From Pedobacter helvus (GTDB taxonomy: Bacteria; Bacteroidota; Bacteroidia; Sphingobacteriales; Sphingobacteriaceae): a DNA stretch of 64,000 bases. The position numbers were made by a program, and so were the translations under genes. Below, one piece after another: positions 50,540 to 59,164 of the stretch; position 1 is the first letter of the stretch; each line of letters begins with the position of its first letter. The notes beneath the pieces were generated by a model. It had not been told where the DNA came from, made no database searches, and worked only from the letters and a program-made list of their open reading frames with translations. The stretch covers positions 372,001 to 436,000 of the forward strand of contig NZ_SRMP01000002.1 in assembly GCF_005925325.1 (NCBI RefSeq), read 5' to 3'.

Positions 50540-50543
50540 TCTC

Positions 50544-51110
50544 ATGCATGAGATAGAACCATATTATCAATGGAGGGACGATTATATAGCTGCTGAAGAT
50601 GATCGTTCTCCTTTCTACGATACTGAATATTCGGAGTTTTACTACGATAAACAACTTTACAATTACCTTATACATCCCCAATGGGATACTTTTGGCTCTA
50701 ATACACTTTACATCAAAGTGCTTTACGCCGATTACGATAGGCAATATGCGATCATAGAATTAATAGGCGAATGGAACGATACCATCAACAATGATATCAT
50801 GACATTAAAAAGAGAGATCTTGGAGTTGATGGTTGATGAAGGAATCAATAAATTTATCTTGATTGGCGAAAATGTACTAAACTTTCATGCTTCAGACGAT
50901 AGTTACTACGAAGAGTGGTTTCAGGATGTAGAAGACGGGTGGATTGCTGGAATCAATTTCAATGAGCACGTGATCCAAGAATTTAGAGATCATAGTATCG
51001 ATTACTATATTAACTTCGGTGGAGAGCTAGATGAGCTGCATTGGAGAAAGCTTAAGCCACTACAGTTTTACAAAAAAGTTGAAGAACTTTTGACCAAAAG
51101 GTTAAACTAA
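50544..51110 (+). CDS. Conserved cytoplasmic protein, unknown function
   Basis: 188 residues. Very rich in Tyr, Asp and Glu (IEPYYQWRDDYIAAEDDRSPFYDTEYSEFYYD), acidic, no signal peptide or membrane helix. The middle alternates strands (LYIKVLYADYDRQYAIIELIGEWND) with helices; an ELMVDEGINKFILIGENVLNFHASDDSYYEEWFQDV stretch looks like a Rossmann-type alpha/beta unit. I recognise the family only as a conserved Bacteroidota hypothetical. No domain name can be given. Its leaderless promoter and downstream position relative to the murQ terminator show that it is a separate unit. Confidence 0.7.
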   Translation: MHEIEPYYQWRDDYIAAEDDRSPFYDTEYSEFYYDKQLYNYLIHPQWDTFGSNTLYIKVLYADYDRQYAIIELIGEWNDTINNDIMTLKREILELMVDEGINKFILIGENVLNFHASDDSYYEEWFQDVEDGWIAGINFNEHVIQEFRDHSIDYYINFGGELDELHWRKLKPLQFYKKVEELLTKRLN

Positions 51111-51127
51111 TTTGTATTTTTATAATC

Positions 51128-51361
51128 ATGCCTATATTGTTTATTATTTTCGGACTTCGATTTTTCTTTTATTCTAATGAACATCTTCCGATCCATATAC
51201 ATGTCAGAAATGCAGATGGAGAAGCAAAATTTGAAGTAGAAGAGGTTAAACTTGTCAGTAATAAAGGACTTAAAAATAAAGATATTAACTTAGCATAGTC
51301 TTTGATTGAAGAGAATAAAGAGATTATCATAGCTAAATGGCACGAATATCATGGAAAATAA
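51128..51361 (+). pseudogene. DUF4160 protein gene interrupted by an in-frame TAG
   Basis: ATG at 51128 opens a 56-codon frame (MPILFIIFGLRFFFYSNEH, then LPIHIHVRNADGEAKFEVE) that matches DUF4160, and stops at TAG 51296-51298. The same frame continues after the TAG as SLIEENKEIIIAKWHEYHGK to a TAA at 51359-51361, precisely the missing DUF4160 C-terminus. So a full 77-codon gene carries one nonsense codon. It overlaps the following DUF2442 gene by 11 bases, the normal arrangement of this pair, which acts as a toxin-antitoxin-like module in other bacteria by annotation. A sequencing error or stop readthrough would be the other readings. Confidence 0.75.
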
Positions 51362-51566
51362 AATAAAAATTTGGTTCGATGAGAGTCAAATCTTCATTAA
51401 AACAATTTTGGGTGAACAAAAAAGTATGCCTTTAAAATGGTTTCCAAAATTACTTAATGCATCTAGAGAGGAGCGTGAAGACTATAGCATTTCTCCTTTT
51501 GGTATTCATTGGGAAAGTATTGACGAAGACCTAAGTTTTGAAGGATTTAATTCTTTTAGTAAATAA
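51351..51566 (+). CDS. DUF2442 protein, partner of DUF4160
   Basis: 71 residues, intact. The DUF2442 signature is visible: SMPLKWFPKLLNASREEREDYSISPFGIHWESIDEDLSFEGF (the W-F-P-R/K-L-L-N-A and G-I-H-W-x-x-I-D-E-D-L-S blocks). DUF2442 and DUF4160 genes normally lie together and are often predicted as toxin-antitoxin-like; functional proof is scant. Its ATG is inside the 3' end of the broken DUF4160 frame (codon overlap TAATG-like context), so translation may depend on reinitiation across the TAG. Role uncertain. Confidence 0.8.
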   Translation: MENKIKIWFDESQIFIKTILGEQKSMPLKWFPKLLNASREEREDYSISPFGIHWESIDEDLSFEGFNSFSK

Positions 51567-51586
51567 AAAACAACAATAAAAAATTA

Positions 51587-52333
51587 ATGATGGAACAACA
51601 AAATTATCAATATCAGGACAACTCGGTTTTTGTACAAGAGAAATCGGTGTCTAAAAAATTCTTTGCTAACGTTTTCTTATGGATGTTCATTGCTCTTGGA
51701 CTTTCAACGGCAGCTGCATTCTTTATTTCTAATTCTCCAGAAGCTCTTTCACAATTGATTGATTTCAATACAGGTAAAAGAACTATGCTTGGTTATGTAG
51801 CAATGTTTGCCCCACTAGGTTTGGTTTTGTTAATGAGTGCTGGCTTTAGTAGATTATCTTACGGAGCTCTTTTAGGTGTTTTCGTGTTGTTTTCGGTATT
51901 ACTTGGCGTTAGTTTAAGCTTTGTATTACTGATTTATACTGGGGCTTCTGTGGTAACTTGTTTTGCAGCTGCGGCTGGTATTTTCGGTATCATGGCGTTT
52001 ATGGGCTACACTACCAATATTGATTTAAGTAAATTTGGCCCGATCTTAATGGTTGGTGTTCTAGGTTTATTTATCGCTGGTATCGCCAACATGTTCATCC
52101 AAAGTGAGCAATTCAGTTTAGTAATGGCATTTATCGGTATCGCTGTATTTACTGCATTAACTGCTTATGACGTGCAAAAAATTAAAAGGATCGGTCAAGG
52201 TTTAGAAGAAACTGGCGAGCCTATAGGTTCTACGGATACGAAAAAGCTAGCTATTATGGCTGCTTTATCTTTGTATCTAGATTTTATCAATATCTTCTTA
52301 TACTTACTACGTATTTTCGGAGACAGAAGATAA
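51587..52333 (+). CDS. Bax inhibitor-1/YccA family membrane protein
   Basis: 248 residues with seven hydrophobic spans after a polar start (MMEQQNYQYQDNSVFVQEKSVSKKFF). The family signature is clear: VFLWMFIALGLSTAAAFF, then MLGYVAMFAPLGLVLLMSAGFSRLSYGALLG, TGASVVTCFAAAAGIFGIMAFMGY, and the C-terminal FTALTAYDVQKIKR and LYLDFINIFLYLLRIFG with the conserved Asp pair that forms the pH sensor of bacterial BsYetJ-type channels. May act as a pH-gated calcium leak; in this organism it is only an inference. Two adjacent ATGs are possible starts. Confidence 0.92.
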   Translation: MMEQQNYQYQDNSVFVQEKSVSKKFFANVFLWMFIALGLSTAAAFFISNSPEALSQLIDFNTGKRTMLGYVAMFAPLGLVLLMSAGFSRLSYGALLGVFVLFSVLLGVSLSFVLLIYTGASVVTCFAAAAGIFGIMAFMGYTTNIDLSKFGPILMVGVLGLFIAGIANMFIQSEQFSLVMAFIGIAVFTALTAYDVQKIKRIGQGLEETGEPIGSTDTKKLAIMAALSLYLDFINIFLYLLRIFGDRR

Positions 52334-52416
52334 TCCAATCCTGACAAAATATTATATCGAAGGCCATGCAAATTTGCGTGGCCTTTGTAATTTTATTTGG
52401 TTGTACCACTGATATT

Positions 52417-52448
52417 TTTGGAAATGATAAGCGGATGTTGCACCTTTG
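52417..52448 (+). promoter_or_regulatory. Promoter of the SAM-riboswitch metH transcript
   Basis: TTTG at 52417-52420 and CACCTTTG at 52441-52448 with 20 bases between fit the -33/-7 pattern TTTG-N19/20-TAnnTTTG apart from the first two bases of the -7 box. The implied start point falls at about 52453, exactly where the riboswitch begins. Confidence 0.6.
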
Positions 52449-52453
52449 CATTG

Positions 52454-52553
52454 CTTATTAAGAAAGACGGAGGGACTAGACCCAACGAAGTCTTAGCAAC
52501 CTGTGCCAACAAGGTGCTAATTTCTAATCTCAGCAGTGGCGAGAGAAGATAAG
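52454..52553 (+). promoter_or_regulatory. SAM riboswitch (SAM-I class) upstream of metH
   Basis: The leader reads CTTATTAAGAAAGACGGAGG (P1/P2 start), GACTAGACCC, GAAGTCTTAGCAACCTG, AAGGTGCTAATTTC and ends GAGAGAAGATAAG, the conserved SAM-I order. The CTTAT at 52454-52458 can close the P1 helix with ATAAG at 52549-52553. It binds S-adenosylmethionine and should turn metH expression down when SAM is plentiful. An obvious downstream terminator is not visible; the inverted repeat at 52611-52660 may be involved. Rfam covariance scoring would settle the exact subclass. Confidence 0.9.
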
Positions 52554-52610
52554 TTTAAAGGGAAACCAATTCCAATACTTTTAGAGTAAGCTAATAGATT
52601 TGAGTAAAGC

Positions 52611-52660
52611 GTATTGCGTATTGCGATATGTCTCTATACGCAAATCTCTATACGCAATAC
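52611..52660. repeat. Inverted word repeat between riboswitch and metH start
   Basis: GTATTGCGTA (52611-52620) is exactly complementary to TACGCAATAC (52651-52660), with inner TTGCGATA/TATACGCAA. It ends 3 bases before the metH ATG. Same words as at 14614-14684. Confidence 0.75.
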
Positions 52661-52663
52661 TGA

Positions 52664-55600
52664 ATGAGTAGCATTAGAGAAGAACTAGAAAAACGTATTT
52701 TAATTATAGACGGTGCCATGGGTACCATGATACAGCGTTATACCCTAACCGAAGAAGATTTCAGAGGAGAGCGATTTGCTGCGCATCCGTGTGATGTAAA
52801 GGGCAATAACGACTTGTTGAATATCACCCGTCCTGATATCATTAAAGCCATCCATACTGAATATTTAGCAGCAGGGGCTGATATCATTGAAACCAATACC
52901 TTTAGTACACAGCGCATTTCCATGGCCGATTACCAAATGGAAGAGCTATCGTATGAACTGAGCTACGAAGGTGCTAAAATCGCCAAAGAAGCTACTTTAG
53001 AGTTCATGGCTAAAAATCCTGAAAGGAAATGCTTCGTTGCAGGTGCCATTGGCCCAACCAACCGTACACTTTCACTTTCTCCAGACGTAAACGATCCTGG
53101 TTTTAGAGCGATCTCTTACAATGAACTTTTTGATGCTTATTACGAGCAAATTAGAGGTCTGGTTGATGGTGGTTCGGATGTGCTATTGATTGAAACTATC
53201 TTTGATACCTTAAATGCAAAAGTGGCTATTGCTGCCATTAAACAATACGAAGAAGTAGTTGGTAAGAAACTGGAAATCATGATTTCTGGTACCATTACCG
53301 ATGCTTCGGGCAGAACTTTATCTGGTCAAACAGCAGAAGCATTTTTAAATTCAGTAGCGCATGCCAATCCTTTGAGTATTGGTTTCAACTGTGCTTTGGG
53401 AGCCAAAGAAATGCGTCCGCACATTGAAGAGTTGGCGGCAAAAGCTAATTGCTATGTTTCTGCTTATCCAAATGCCGGCTTGCCTAACGAGTTTGGCGCT
53501 TACGATGAAATGCCTCATGAAACCGCCCACTTGGTAGATGATTTTATCACCTCTGGCTTTGTAAATATTGTAGGTGGGTGTTGTGGTACTACACCAGATC
53601 ATATTGGTTGCATTGCCAAAAAAGCGGCGGCAGCTCAGCCAAGAAAAATACCAACCATTGCGCCATATTTGCGCTTAAGTGGACTAGAGCCCGTAACCAT
53701 CACTCCCGAAAGTATTTTTGTAAATGTGGGTGAGCGTACCAATATCACAGGTTCTCCAAAATTCTCGAAACTGATTTTAGGAGGCGATTATGAAGCTGCT
53801 TTGGCGGTTGCCTTACAACAGGTAGAAGGTGGTGCACAAATCATCGATGTAAACATGGATGAAGGTATGATTGATAGTGAAGCGGCAATGACCAAGTTCC
53901 TGAATTTAATAGCATCTGAACCTGATATTGCCAAATTGCCTATCATGGTCGATTCTTCTAAGTGGAGTGTAATCGAAGCTGGATTGAAATGTTTGCAAGG
54001 AAAAGGTATCGTTAACTCGATATCCTTAAAAGAAGGTGAGGAGATTTTTAAAGCCAATGCCCGTAAAATTATGCGTTATGGCGCTGCTGTGGTGGTCATG
54101 GCTTTCGATGAGCAAGGTCAGGCAGACAATTACGACCGCCGTGTAGAAATCTGTAGCCGTAGTTATCGTATTTTGGTTGATGAAATCGGTTTTCCTCCAC
54201 AAGATATCATTTTCGATCCTAATATTTTAACGGTAGCTACGGGTTTAGAAGAACACAATAACTATGCAGTAGACTTTATCGAGGCTACCCGTTGGATCAA
54301 GCAAAATTTACCTCATGCCAAAGTTAGTGGTGGGGTTTCCAATATTTCATTCTCTTTTAGAGGAAACAATGTGGTACGTGAAGCCATGCACTCGGCATTT
54401 TTGTACCATGCCATCCATGCAGGTTTGGATATGGGAATTGTAAATGCAGGGATGTTGGAGGTTTATCAGGAAATTGAACCCGAGCTTTTAGAAAGGGTTG
54501 AAGATGTACTGTTAAATCGTAGGGATGATGCTACTGAACGTTTGGTCGAATTTGCTGAAACAGTAAAAAACAAAGGAAAAGTTGTCGTTAAAGACGAGGC
54601 TTGGCGGCAAGGAACAGTTGAAGAGCGCTTATCTCATTCTTTGGTTAAAGGTATCGTTGAGTTTTTGGATGATGATGTAGAAGAAGCTCGTCAAAAATAT
54701 GCCCGTCCTATCCAAGTAATAGAAGGTCCCTTAATGGATGGGATGAACATTGTTGGGGATTTGTTTGGAGCAGGGAAGATGTTCTTACCTCAGGTAGTAA
54801 AATCTGCTAGGGTAATGAAAAAAGCGGTGGCTTATCTTCTCCCGTTCATCGAAGAGGAAAAACTCGCTAACCCAGACGCAGCACAAGGCTCGTCGGCAGG
54901 AAAAATTTTACTGGCGACTGTGAAGGGTGATGTTCACGATATTGGTAAAAACATTGTAGGCGTAGTTTTAGCTTGTAATAACTTCGAAATTGTAGATATG
55001 GGCGTAATGGTTCCTGCGCAAGAAATCATCAAAAAAGCCAAAGAAATTAATGCCGATATTATTGGTTTAAGTGGTTTAATCACGCCATCATTAGATGAAA
55101 TGGTGCACTTTGCCAAAGAAATGGAACGTGAGAATTTCAACATTCCATTAATTGTAGGTGGTGCTACCACTTCACGTATACATGCAGCTGTAAAAATCGC
55201 TCCAAATTATTCTGGTCCGGCAATACACGTGTTAGATGCTTCGAGAAGTGTAACGGTTTGTGGCACTTTGATGAATGGCGAACTACGTGAGGGCTATATC
55301 TCGCAAATTAAAGCCGAGTATGACAAAGCTCGTGAAGCGCATTTGAACAAACGCTCGGATAAACGTTTCAAAACTTTGGAAGAAGCTAGAGCAAATAAAT
55401 TCCAAATCGACTTGGACAAAGTTGCTCCTGCACCAAGTTTTACTGGAACAAAGGTATTGGAAGATTTTCCTTTGGAAGAATTGCTTCCTTATATAGATTG
55501 GACACCTTTCTTTCATACTTGGGAGTTACGTGGCAGCTATCCTCGAATTTTTGACGATAAAAACGTTGGGTATGAGGCTAAGAAACTTTACGATGATGCG

Positions 55601-56368
55601 CAGACTTTATTGAAACGCATTGTTGATGAGAAGTTACTGAAAGCAAAAGCAGTGTTCGGTTTTTGGCCCGCACAAGCCATAGGCGATGATATTCAGTTAG
55701 CAGTTCCAAGTGCTCAGTTAAAGAAAACCGAAGAGTTGAAAAATGGTAATTCTCAATGGGTGAAGATCCATACATTGCGTCAACAGGCTGAGAAAGTAGA
55801 TGGTCAGCCGTATTATGCACTTTCTGATTTTATTGCGCCAGAAGGTAGCGGCAAACAAGATTATTTCGGTGGCTTTGCTTTAACTGCGGGTATTGGTTGC
55901 GATGAACTGGTGGCTGAATACGAAAAGAATTTCGATGATTACAATAGTATCATGGTTAAAGCTTTGGCCGATCGTTTAGCAGAGGCTTTTGCTGAAAAAT
56001 TACATGAGCTGGTACGTAAAGAATATTGGGGCTACGCAAAAGAAGAGCACCTTACTAACGAAGATCTGATTAAGGAACAGTACGTAGGTATTCGTCCGGC
56101 ACCGGGTTATCCGGCTTGTCCGGAGCATACCGAAAAAGGAACTTTGTTTGCACTGTTAGAAGCAGAAGAGAAAATTGGCTTGCGCATTACCGAAAGTTAC
56201 GCAATGTATCCAACTGCGGCGGTAAGCGGGTTTTATTTCTCGCATCCAGAATCGAGGTATTTTGGGTTAGGAAAAATCAGCAAAGAGCAGATAGAAGATT
56301 ACGCTTTAAGGAAAGATTTATCGGTAGAAGAAGTAGAGAGATGGTTGGCGCCTAACTTAGCTTATTGA
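52664..56368 (+). CDS. metH: Cobalamin-dependent methionine synthase
   Basis: Transfers a methyl group from methyl-THF to homocysteine. 1234 residues with the full set of modules: homocysteine-binding domain ([11 protein letters not shown]; zinc Cys in [17 protein letters not shown]), pterin-binding domain ([30 protein letters not shown]), helical cap and B12 domain ([36 protein letters not shown] with the cobalt-ligand His, then [14 protein letters not shown]), SAM-activation domain ([19 protein letters not shown]). The unit is preceded by a SAM riboswitch and followed by the four-helix gene and metF, so expression is tied to SAM level. Confidence 0.99.
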   Translation: MSSIREELEKRILIIDGAMGTMIQRYTLTEEDFRGERFAAHPCDVKGNNDLLNITRPDIIKAIHTEYLAAGADIIETNTFSTQRISMADYQMEELSYELSYEGAKIAKEATLEFMAKNPERKCFVAGAIGPTNRTLSLSPDVNDPGFRAISYNELFDAYYEQIRGLVDGGSDVLLIETIFDTLNAKVAIAAIKQYEEVVGKKLEIMISGTITDASGRTLSGQTAEAFLNSVAHANPLSIGFNCALGAKEMRPHIEELAAKANCYVSAYPNAGLPNEFGAYDEMPHETAHLVDDFITSGFVNIVGGCCGTTPDHIGCIAKKAAAAQPRKIPTIAPYLRLSGLEPVTITPESIFVNVGERTNITGSPKFSKLILGGDYEAALAVALQQVEGGAQIIDVNMDEGMIDSEAAMTKFLNLIASEPDIAKLPIMVDSSKWSVIEAGLKCLQGKGIVNSISLKEGEEIFKANARKIMRYGAAVVVMAFDEQGQADNYDRRVEICSRSYRILVDEIGFPPQDIIFDPNILTVATGLEEHNNYAVDFIEATRWIKQNLPHAKVSGGVSNISFSFRGNNVVREAMHSAFLYHAIHAGLDMGIVNAGMLEVYQEIEPELLERVEDVLLNRRDDATERLVEFAETVKNKGKVVVKDEAWRQGTVEERLSHSLVKGIVEFLDDDVEEARQKYARPIQVIEGPLMDGMNIVGDLFGAGKMFLPQVVKSARVMKKAVAYLLPFIEEEKLANPDAAQGSSAGKILLATVKGDVHDIGKNIVGVVLACNNFEIVDMGVMVPAQEIIKKAKEINADIIGLSGLITPSLDEMVHFAKEMERENFNIPLIVGGATTSRIHAAVKIAPNYSGPAIHVLDASRSVTVCGTLMNGELREGYISQIKAEYDKAREAHLNKRSDKRFKTLEEARANKFQIDLDKVAPAPSFTGTKVLEDFPLEELLPYIDWTPFFHTWELRGSYPRIFDDKNVGYEAKKLYDDAQTLLKRIVDEKLLKAKAVFGFWPAQAIGDDIQLAVPSAQLKKTEELKNGNSQWVKIHTLRQQAEKVDGQPYYALSDFIAPEGSGKQDYFGGFALTAGIGCDELVAEYEKNFDDYNSIMVKALADRLAEAFAEKLHELVRKEYWGYAKEEHLTNEDLIKEQYVGIRPAPGYPACPEHTEKGTLFALLEAEEKIGLRITESYAMYPTAAVSGFYFSHPESRYFGLGKISKEQIEDYALRKDLSVEEVERWLAPNLAY

Positions 56369-56370
56369 GC

Positions 56371-56394
56371 TACGGGTTGCGGGTTGTGAGTTAC
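56371..56394 (+). repeat. Left inverted arm flanking the four-helix gene
   Basis: TACGGGTTGCGGGTTGTGAG followed by TTAC, made of G-G-G-T-T words. Its TGAGTTAC (56387-56394) is the exact complement of GTAACTCA at 56840-56847 on the other side of the four-helix gene. Confidence 0.65.
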
Positions 56395-56431
56395 AAGATT
56401 GGTCGTATAACTGGATGCAAAAACAAATAGC

Positions 56432-56806
56432 ATGGAGCAAGAAAAAAAGGCTTATATAGATTTAGAAGTTTGGAAAGAAGCTAGGGCTTTAACCAACCAG
56501 GTATATGTAGCTACTAAATCTTTTCCAAAAGAAGAAGTGTTTGGACTAGTAAGCCAGATGCGAAGAAGCGCAGTTTCCGTTCCTTCAAATATTGCAGAAG
56601 GCTGCGGAAGAAATTATCCGAAAGATAGTATTCAATTTTTCTTTATTGCTAGAGGATCAATCTATGAATTGGAAACCCAGCTATATATTTCTTTTGACCA
56701 ACATTATATCGATGAAGTAACTTTAAAGTCCATTTTGCAAAAACTAGAAACTACCAGAAAATTATTAAACGGGTTCATCAAATATTATCAACAATTAGTT
56801 AAATAA
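56432..56806 (+). CDS. Four-helix-bundle protein (S23/IVP family)
   Basis: 124 residues of the family first seen in 23S rRNA intervening sequences and related to the Avd accessory protein of diversity-generating retroelements. Family pattern: DLEVWKEARALTNQVYVATKSFPKEEVFGL, SQMRRSAVSVPSNIAEGCGR, QFFFIARGSIYELETQLYI, and a last helix LQKLETTRKLLNGFIKYYQ. It sits between metH and metF, two genes of one pathway. Word-like arms with exact complementary TGAGTTAC/GTAACTCA flank it. No reverse transcriptase or variable repeat is near, so this is not a DGR. The family's cell function is unknown; insertion as a mobile cassette is an inference. Confidence 0.9.
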   Translation: MEQEKKAYIDLEVWKEARALTNQVYVATKSFPKEEVFGLVSQMRRSAVSVPSNIAEGCGRNYPKDSIQFFFIARGSIYELETQLYISFDQHYIDEVTLKSILQKLETTRKLLNGFIKYYQQLVK

Positions 56807-56813
56807 GCACCTA

Positions 56814-56847
56814 AACCCATAACCTTGAACTCGTAACACGTAACTCA
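56814..56847 (+). repeat. Right inverted arm flanking the four-helix gene
   Basis: CCCATAACCTTGAACTCGTA.., ending GTAACTCA, directly before the metF ATG; reverse complement gives GAGTTAC/GAGTTC/GGGTT words as in the left arm at 56371. Confidence 0.65.
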
Positions 56848-56850
56848 AAT

Positions 56851-57804
56851 ATGAAGATTACAGAACACATCAAAAATGCAAAGGGTAAAACCTTATTCTC
56901 ATTCGAGCTATTGCCACCAATTAAAGGCCAGGGGATAGACTGGATATACAACGGAATTGAACCGCTATTGGAGTTTGAACCACCATTTATAGATGTTACT
57001 TCATTAAGGGAAGATTACATCTACAAAGAACATCCAAATGGCTTGTTACAGAAAGTTTCTTACCGTAAGCGTCCTGGAACTATTGCTATTTGTGCAGCCA
57101 TCATTCATAAATATAAAATAGATGCGGTACCACATTTAATTTGCGGTGGTTTCACTAAAGAAGAAACAGAAAATGCACTCATCGATTTACAGTTTTTAGG
57201 GATCGATAACGTATTGGCTTTAAGAGGTGATGCCCGTAAAGCGGATAGCTCTTTTGTACCTACACCAGGCGGTCATGCTTATGCTACAGACTTGATTACA
57301 CACATTAAAAATCACAACGAAGGAAAGTTCCTACATGAAGATGTAGAGACATTTAAAAGTGATTTTTGTATTGGTGTTGCCGGATATCCTGAGAAACATT
57401 TTGAAGCGCCTAACTTAAATACCGACTTCAAATACTTGAAGCAAAAAGTAGATTTAGGCGCAGAGTTTATCGTAACGCAGATGTTTTTCGATAACCAAAA
57501 GTATTTCGAGTTTGTACAGAAATGTAGAGACAACGGAATTAACGTGCCGATTATCCCAGGTTTAAAACCGATTAGTACTCTAGGTCAAGTTAATGCTTTA
57601 CCAAAAATCTTCCATATTGATTTGCCTGATGAATTAACGGAAGCTTTGTCTACTGCTAAAAATAACACAGAAGCCAAAGCCATTGGTACAGAAGCGATGA
57701 TTAAGCAATGTAAAGAGTTAATCGAATTTGGAGCACCTGTATTGCATTTTTATACCATGGGAAAACCAGATCAGACTAAGGAGATTGCTAAAGCGGTGTT
57801 TTAG
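56851..57804 (+). CDS. metF: Methylenetetrahydrofolate reductase
   Basis: FAD enzyme reducing 5,10-methylene-THF to 5-methyl-THF, the methyl donor for MetH. 317 residues. TIM-barrel motifs: FSFELLPPIKGQG, FIDVTSLREDYIYKEHPNG (somewhat longer loop than E. coli), GTIAICAAIIHKYKIDAVPHLIC, LALRGDARK, FCIGVAGYPEKHFEAPN, ADVGAEFIVTQMFFDNQKYFEFV, and GLKPIS. Ends at a strong hairpin. Most likely transcribed with metH from the SAM-riboswitch promoter, with the four-helix gene inside the unit. Confidence 0.97.
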   Translation: MKITEHIKNAKGKTLFSFELLPPIKGQGIDWIYNGIEPLLEFEPPFIDVTSLREDYIYKEHPNGLLQKVSYRKRPGTIAICAAIIHKYKIDAVPHLICGGFTKEETENALIDLQFLGIDNVLALRGDARKADSSFVPTPGGHAYATDLITHIKNHNEGKFLHEDVETFKSDFCIGVAGYPEKHFEAPNLNTDFKYLKQKVDLGAEFIVTQMFFDNQKYFEFVQKCRDNGINVPIIPGLKPISTLGQVNALPKIFHIDLPDELTEALSTAKNNTEAKAIGTEAMIKQCKELIEFGAPVLHFYTMGKPDQTKEIAKAVF

Positions 57805-57833
57805 GAGCAAAACGTGGCCATCAGAAATTCTTT

Positions 57834-57877
57834 AAACAAACAGCCCCGAATTAATTTCGGGGCTGTTTGTTTTTGAG
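57834..57877 (+). terminator. Terminator after metF
   Basis: 17-bp stem (AAACAAACAGCCCCGAA and complement), loop TTAAT, then T-rich tail. Ends the metH-metF unit and faces the convergent minus-strand operon. Confidence 0.95.
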
Positions 57878-57880
57878 TGT

Positions 57881-58006
57881 TTATTCTCTTAACTTTTTAC
57901 GTAACAGCTTAATTAAAAGTATCATGATGTAAAAAGTTAAGATGGTAAATGTTGCAACTACAACCATATAAATGGTTAAAGCTACTTGTGGAAATAGAAG
58001 GTTCAT
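57881..58006 (-). CDS. 41-residue single-helix membrane peptide
   Basis: Too short for the usual gene lists. On the minus strand ATG at 58006 gives MNLLFPQVALTIYMVVVATF, then TILTFYIMILLIKLLRKKLR and E, a nearly perfect single membrane helix (about residues 9-32) followed by a basic tail. It starts 17 bases after the cytochrome peroxidase gene and stops just before the terminator, the place of a last operon gene. The composition fits a cytochrome-complex or transporter assembly peptide, but no family is known. Confidence 0.55.
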   Translation of the reverse strand: MNLLFPQVALTIYMVVVATFTILTFYIMILLIKLLRKKLRE

Positions 58007-58023
58007 ATTAAAGCGTTTTTTAT

Positions 58024-59160
58024 TTATTCTGGTAATTTAGGAGGCATAATTTTCTGCACCTGCGTACTTATCGATTTTAAAAATGCTTCCAATTGTGCTT
58101 GTTCTGTTAAAGTTAGGTTTAATTTTTTAAGCATAGCCGATTTTGGATTTTTTAAGGAATCTGGAATGATAGCAGCTCGTTGATAAGTCACCGGATTTCC
58201 TAAGTTGTAAAACTCAATTACATCTTTAATAGACGGGAAATTACCATGGTGCATCCAGGGGCCAGTGATATGTGTTTCCCGTAGTGATGGCGTTTTAAAA
58301 GCACCTATATCTTTTAAGTTTCTGGTGACGTTGTATAAGCCTAAATCTTCCATTCTAGATCCTAGTAAAGCTTGTCCGTCATTGTGAAACTTATTATCGC
58401 TAAACAGTGGCGTGTTGTGGCAATTGATACATCCCGCTTTGGTGCGGAAAAGATGCAAGCCAACTACTTCATCATCCTTTAGAGCTTTCGTATTCCCTTT
58501 CACAAAGGCATCGAACCGGGAATTGGTGCTCACGATACTGCGTTCGAAGGTTGCAATGGCTTTTTGTATTTTATCCAGCGTGATTTCTTCGCTACCAAAA
58601 GCCTGCATAAATAAAGGTTTATAACCAGCAACCGCTTTTACATTTTCTACCATTATAGTTAAATCGGTAGCCATCTCTACATGATCTTGCACCGGAAATT
58701 TCGCTTGATCTTCCAAACTTTTAGCTCTGCCATCCCAAAAAAACTTCTCATAAAAACCCACATTAATCAAGGTCATTGCGTTACGCTTGCCTGTTTGCCT
58801 ACTGTGACCATAAGCCACACGTCGTCCATCGCCCCAGCCCAGTTCTGGATCATGGCAAGATGCGCAGGCAATTTGTTTAGAAACCGACAATCTTGGGTCG
58901 AAGAAAAGAATTTTGCCTAGCTGCTGCTTTTCGGCTTTAAAAGGATTATCGGCGGGATGGGTAGGTCGGCCTAAATGACCGATATCCTTGAAACTAGGTT
59001 TAGCTTCATCGTGTAATTCTGGCTTGGGCCATTTAGCTGGATCACCGCTGTATAGCTCTCGTAACTGCGCTATAGTATATTCGTCGCTTTGCAAAAATGC
59101 AGATGAACATACAAAAACAGTTAAAATTGCCGTAAGTACGAAAAGTCTCTTCATCCTCAA
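58024..59160 (-). CDS. Dihaem cytochrome c peroxidase (MauG/CcpA family)
   Basis: 378 residues, exported (FVLTAILTVFVCSSAFLQS). Two c-type haem sites: CASCHD (about residue 98-103) and CINCHN (about 246-251). The sequence between has the peroxidase-type LSVSKQIACASCHDPELGWGDGRR and the linker FPVQDHVEMATDL, followed by IAKAIATFERSIVSTNSRFD, a classic match. C-terminal end: GNPVTYQRAAIIP, LTEQAQLEAFLKSI. Periplasmic reduction of peroxide, or MauG-like protein oxidation. It is downstream of a SusC/SusD pair and a small lipoprotein in one operon, an unusual setting pointing to a role in uptake or processing of a redox-active ligand. Confidence 0.95.
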   Translation of the reverse strand: MRMKRLFVLTAILTVFVCSSAFLQSDEYTIAQLRELYSGDPAKWPKPELHDEAKPSFKDIGHLGRPTHPADNPFKAEKQQLGKILFFDPRLSVSKQIACASCHDPELGWGDGRRVAYGHSRQTGKRNAMTLINVGFYEKFFWDGRAKSLEDQAKFPVQDHVEMATDLTIMVENVKAVAGYKPLFMQAFGSEEITLDKIQKAIATFERSIVSTNSRFDAFVKGNTKALKDDEVVGLHLFRTKAGCINCHNTPLFSDNKFHNDGQALLGSRMEDLGLYNVTRNLKDIGAFKTPSLRETHITGPWMHHGNFPSIKDVIEFYNLGNPVTYQRAAIIPDSLKNPKSAMLKKLNLTLTEQAQLEAFLKSISTQVQKIMPPKLPE

Positions 59161-59164
59161 AAAA

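Noticed and set aside
52554..52663. Rho-independent terminator as the SAM-riboswitch expression platform
   Set aside because: No GC-rich stem with T-run follows the aptamer; the only structure is the GTATTGCG inverted repeat, so a start-codon-masking mode is more likely.
56432..56806. Diversity-generating retroelement
   Set aside because: The four-helix protein resembles Avd, but there is no reverse transcriptase gene, template repeat or variable repeat nearby.
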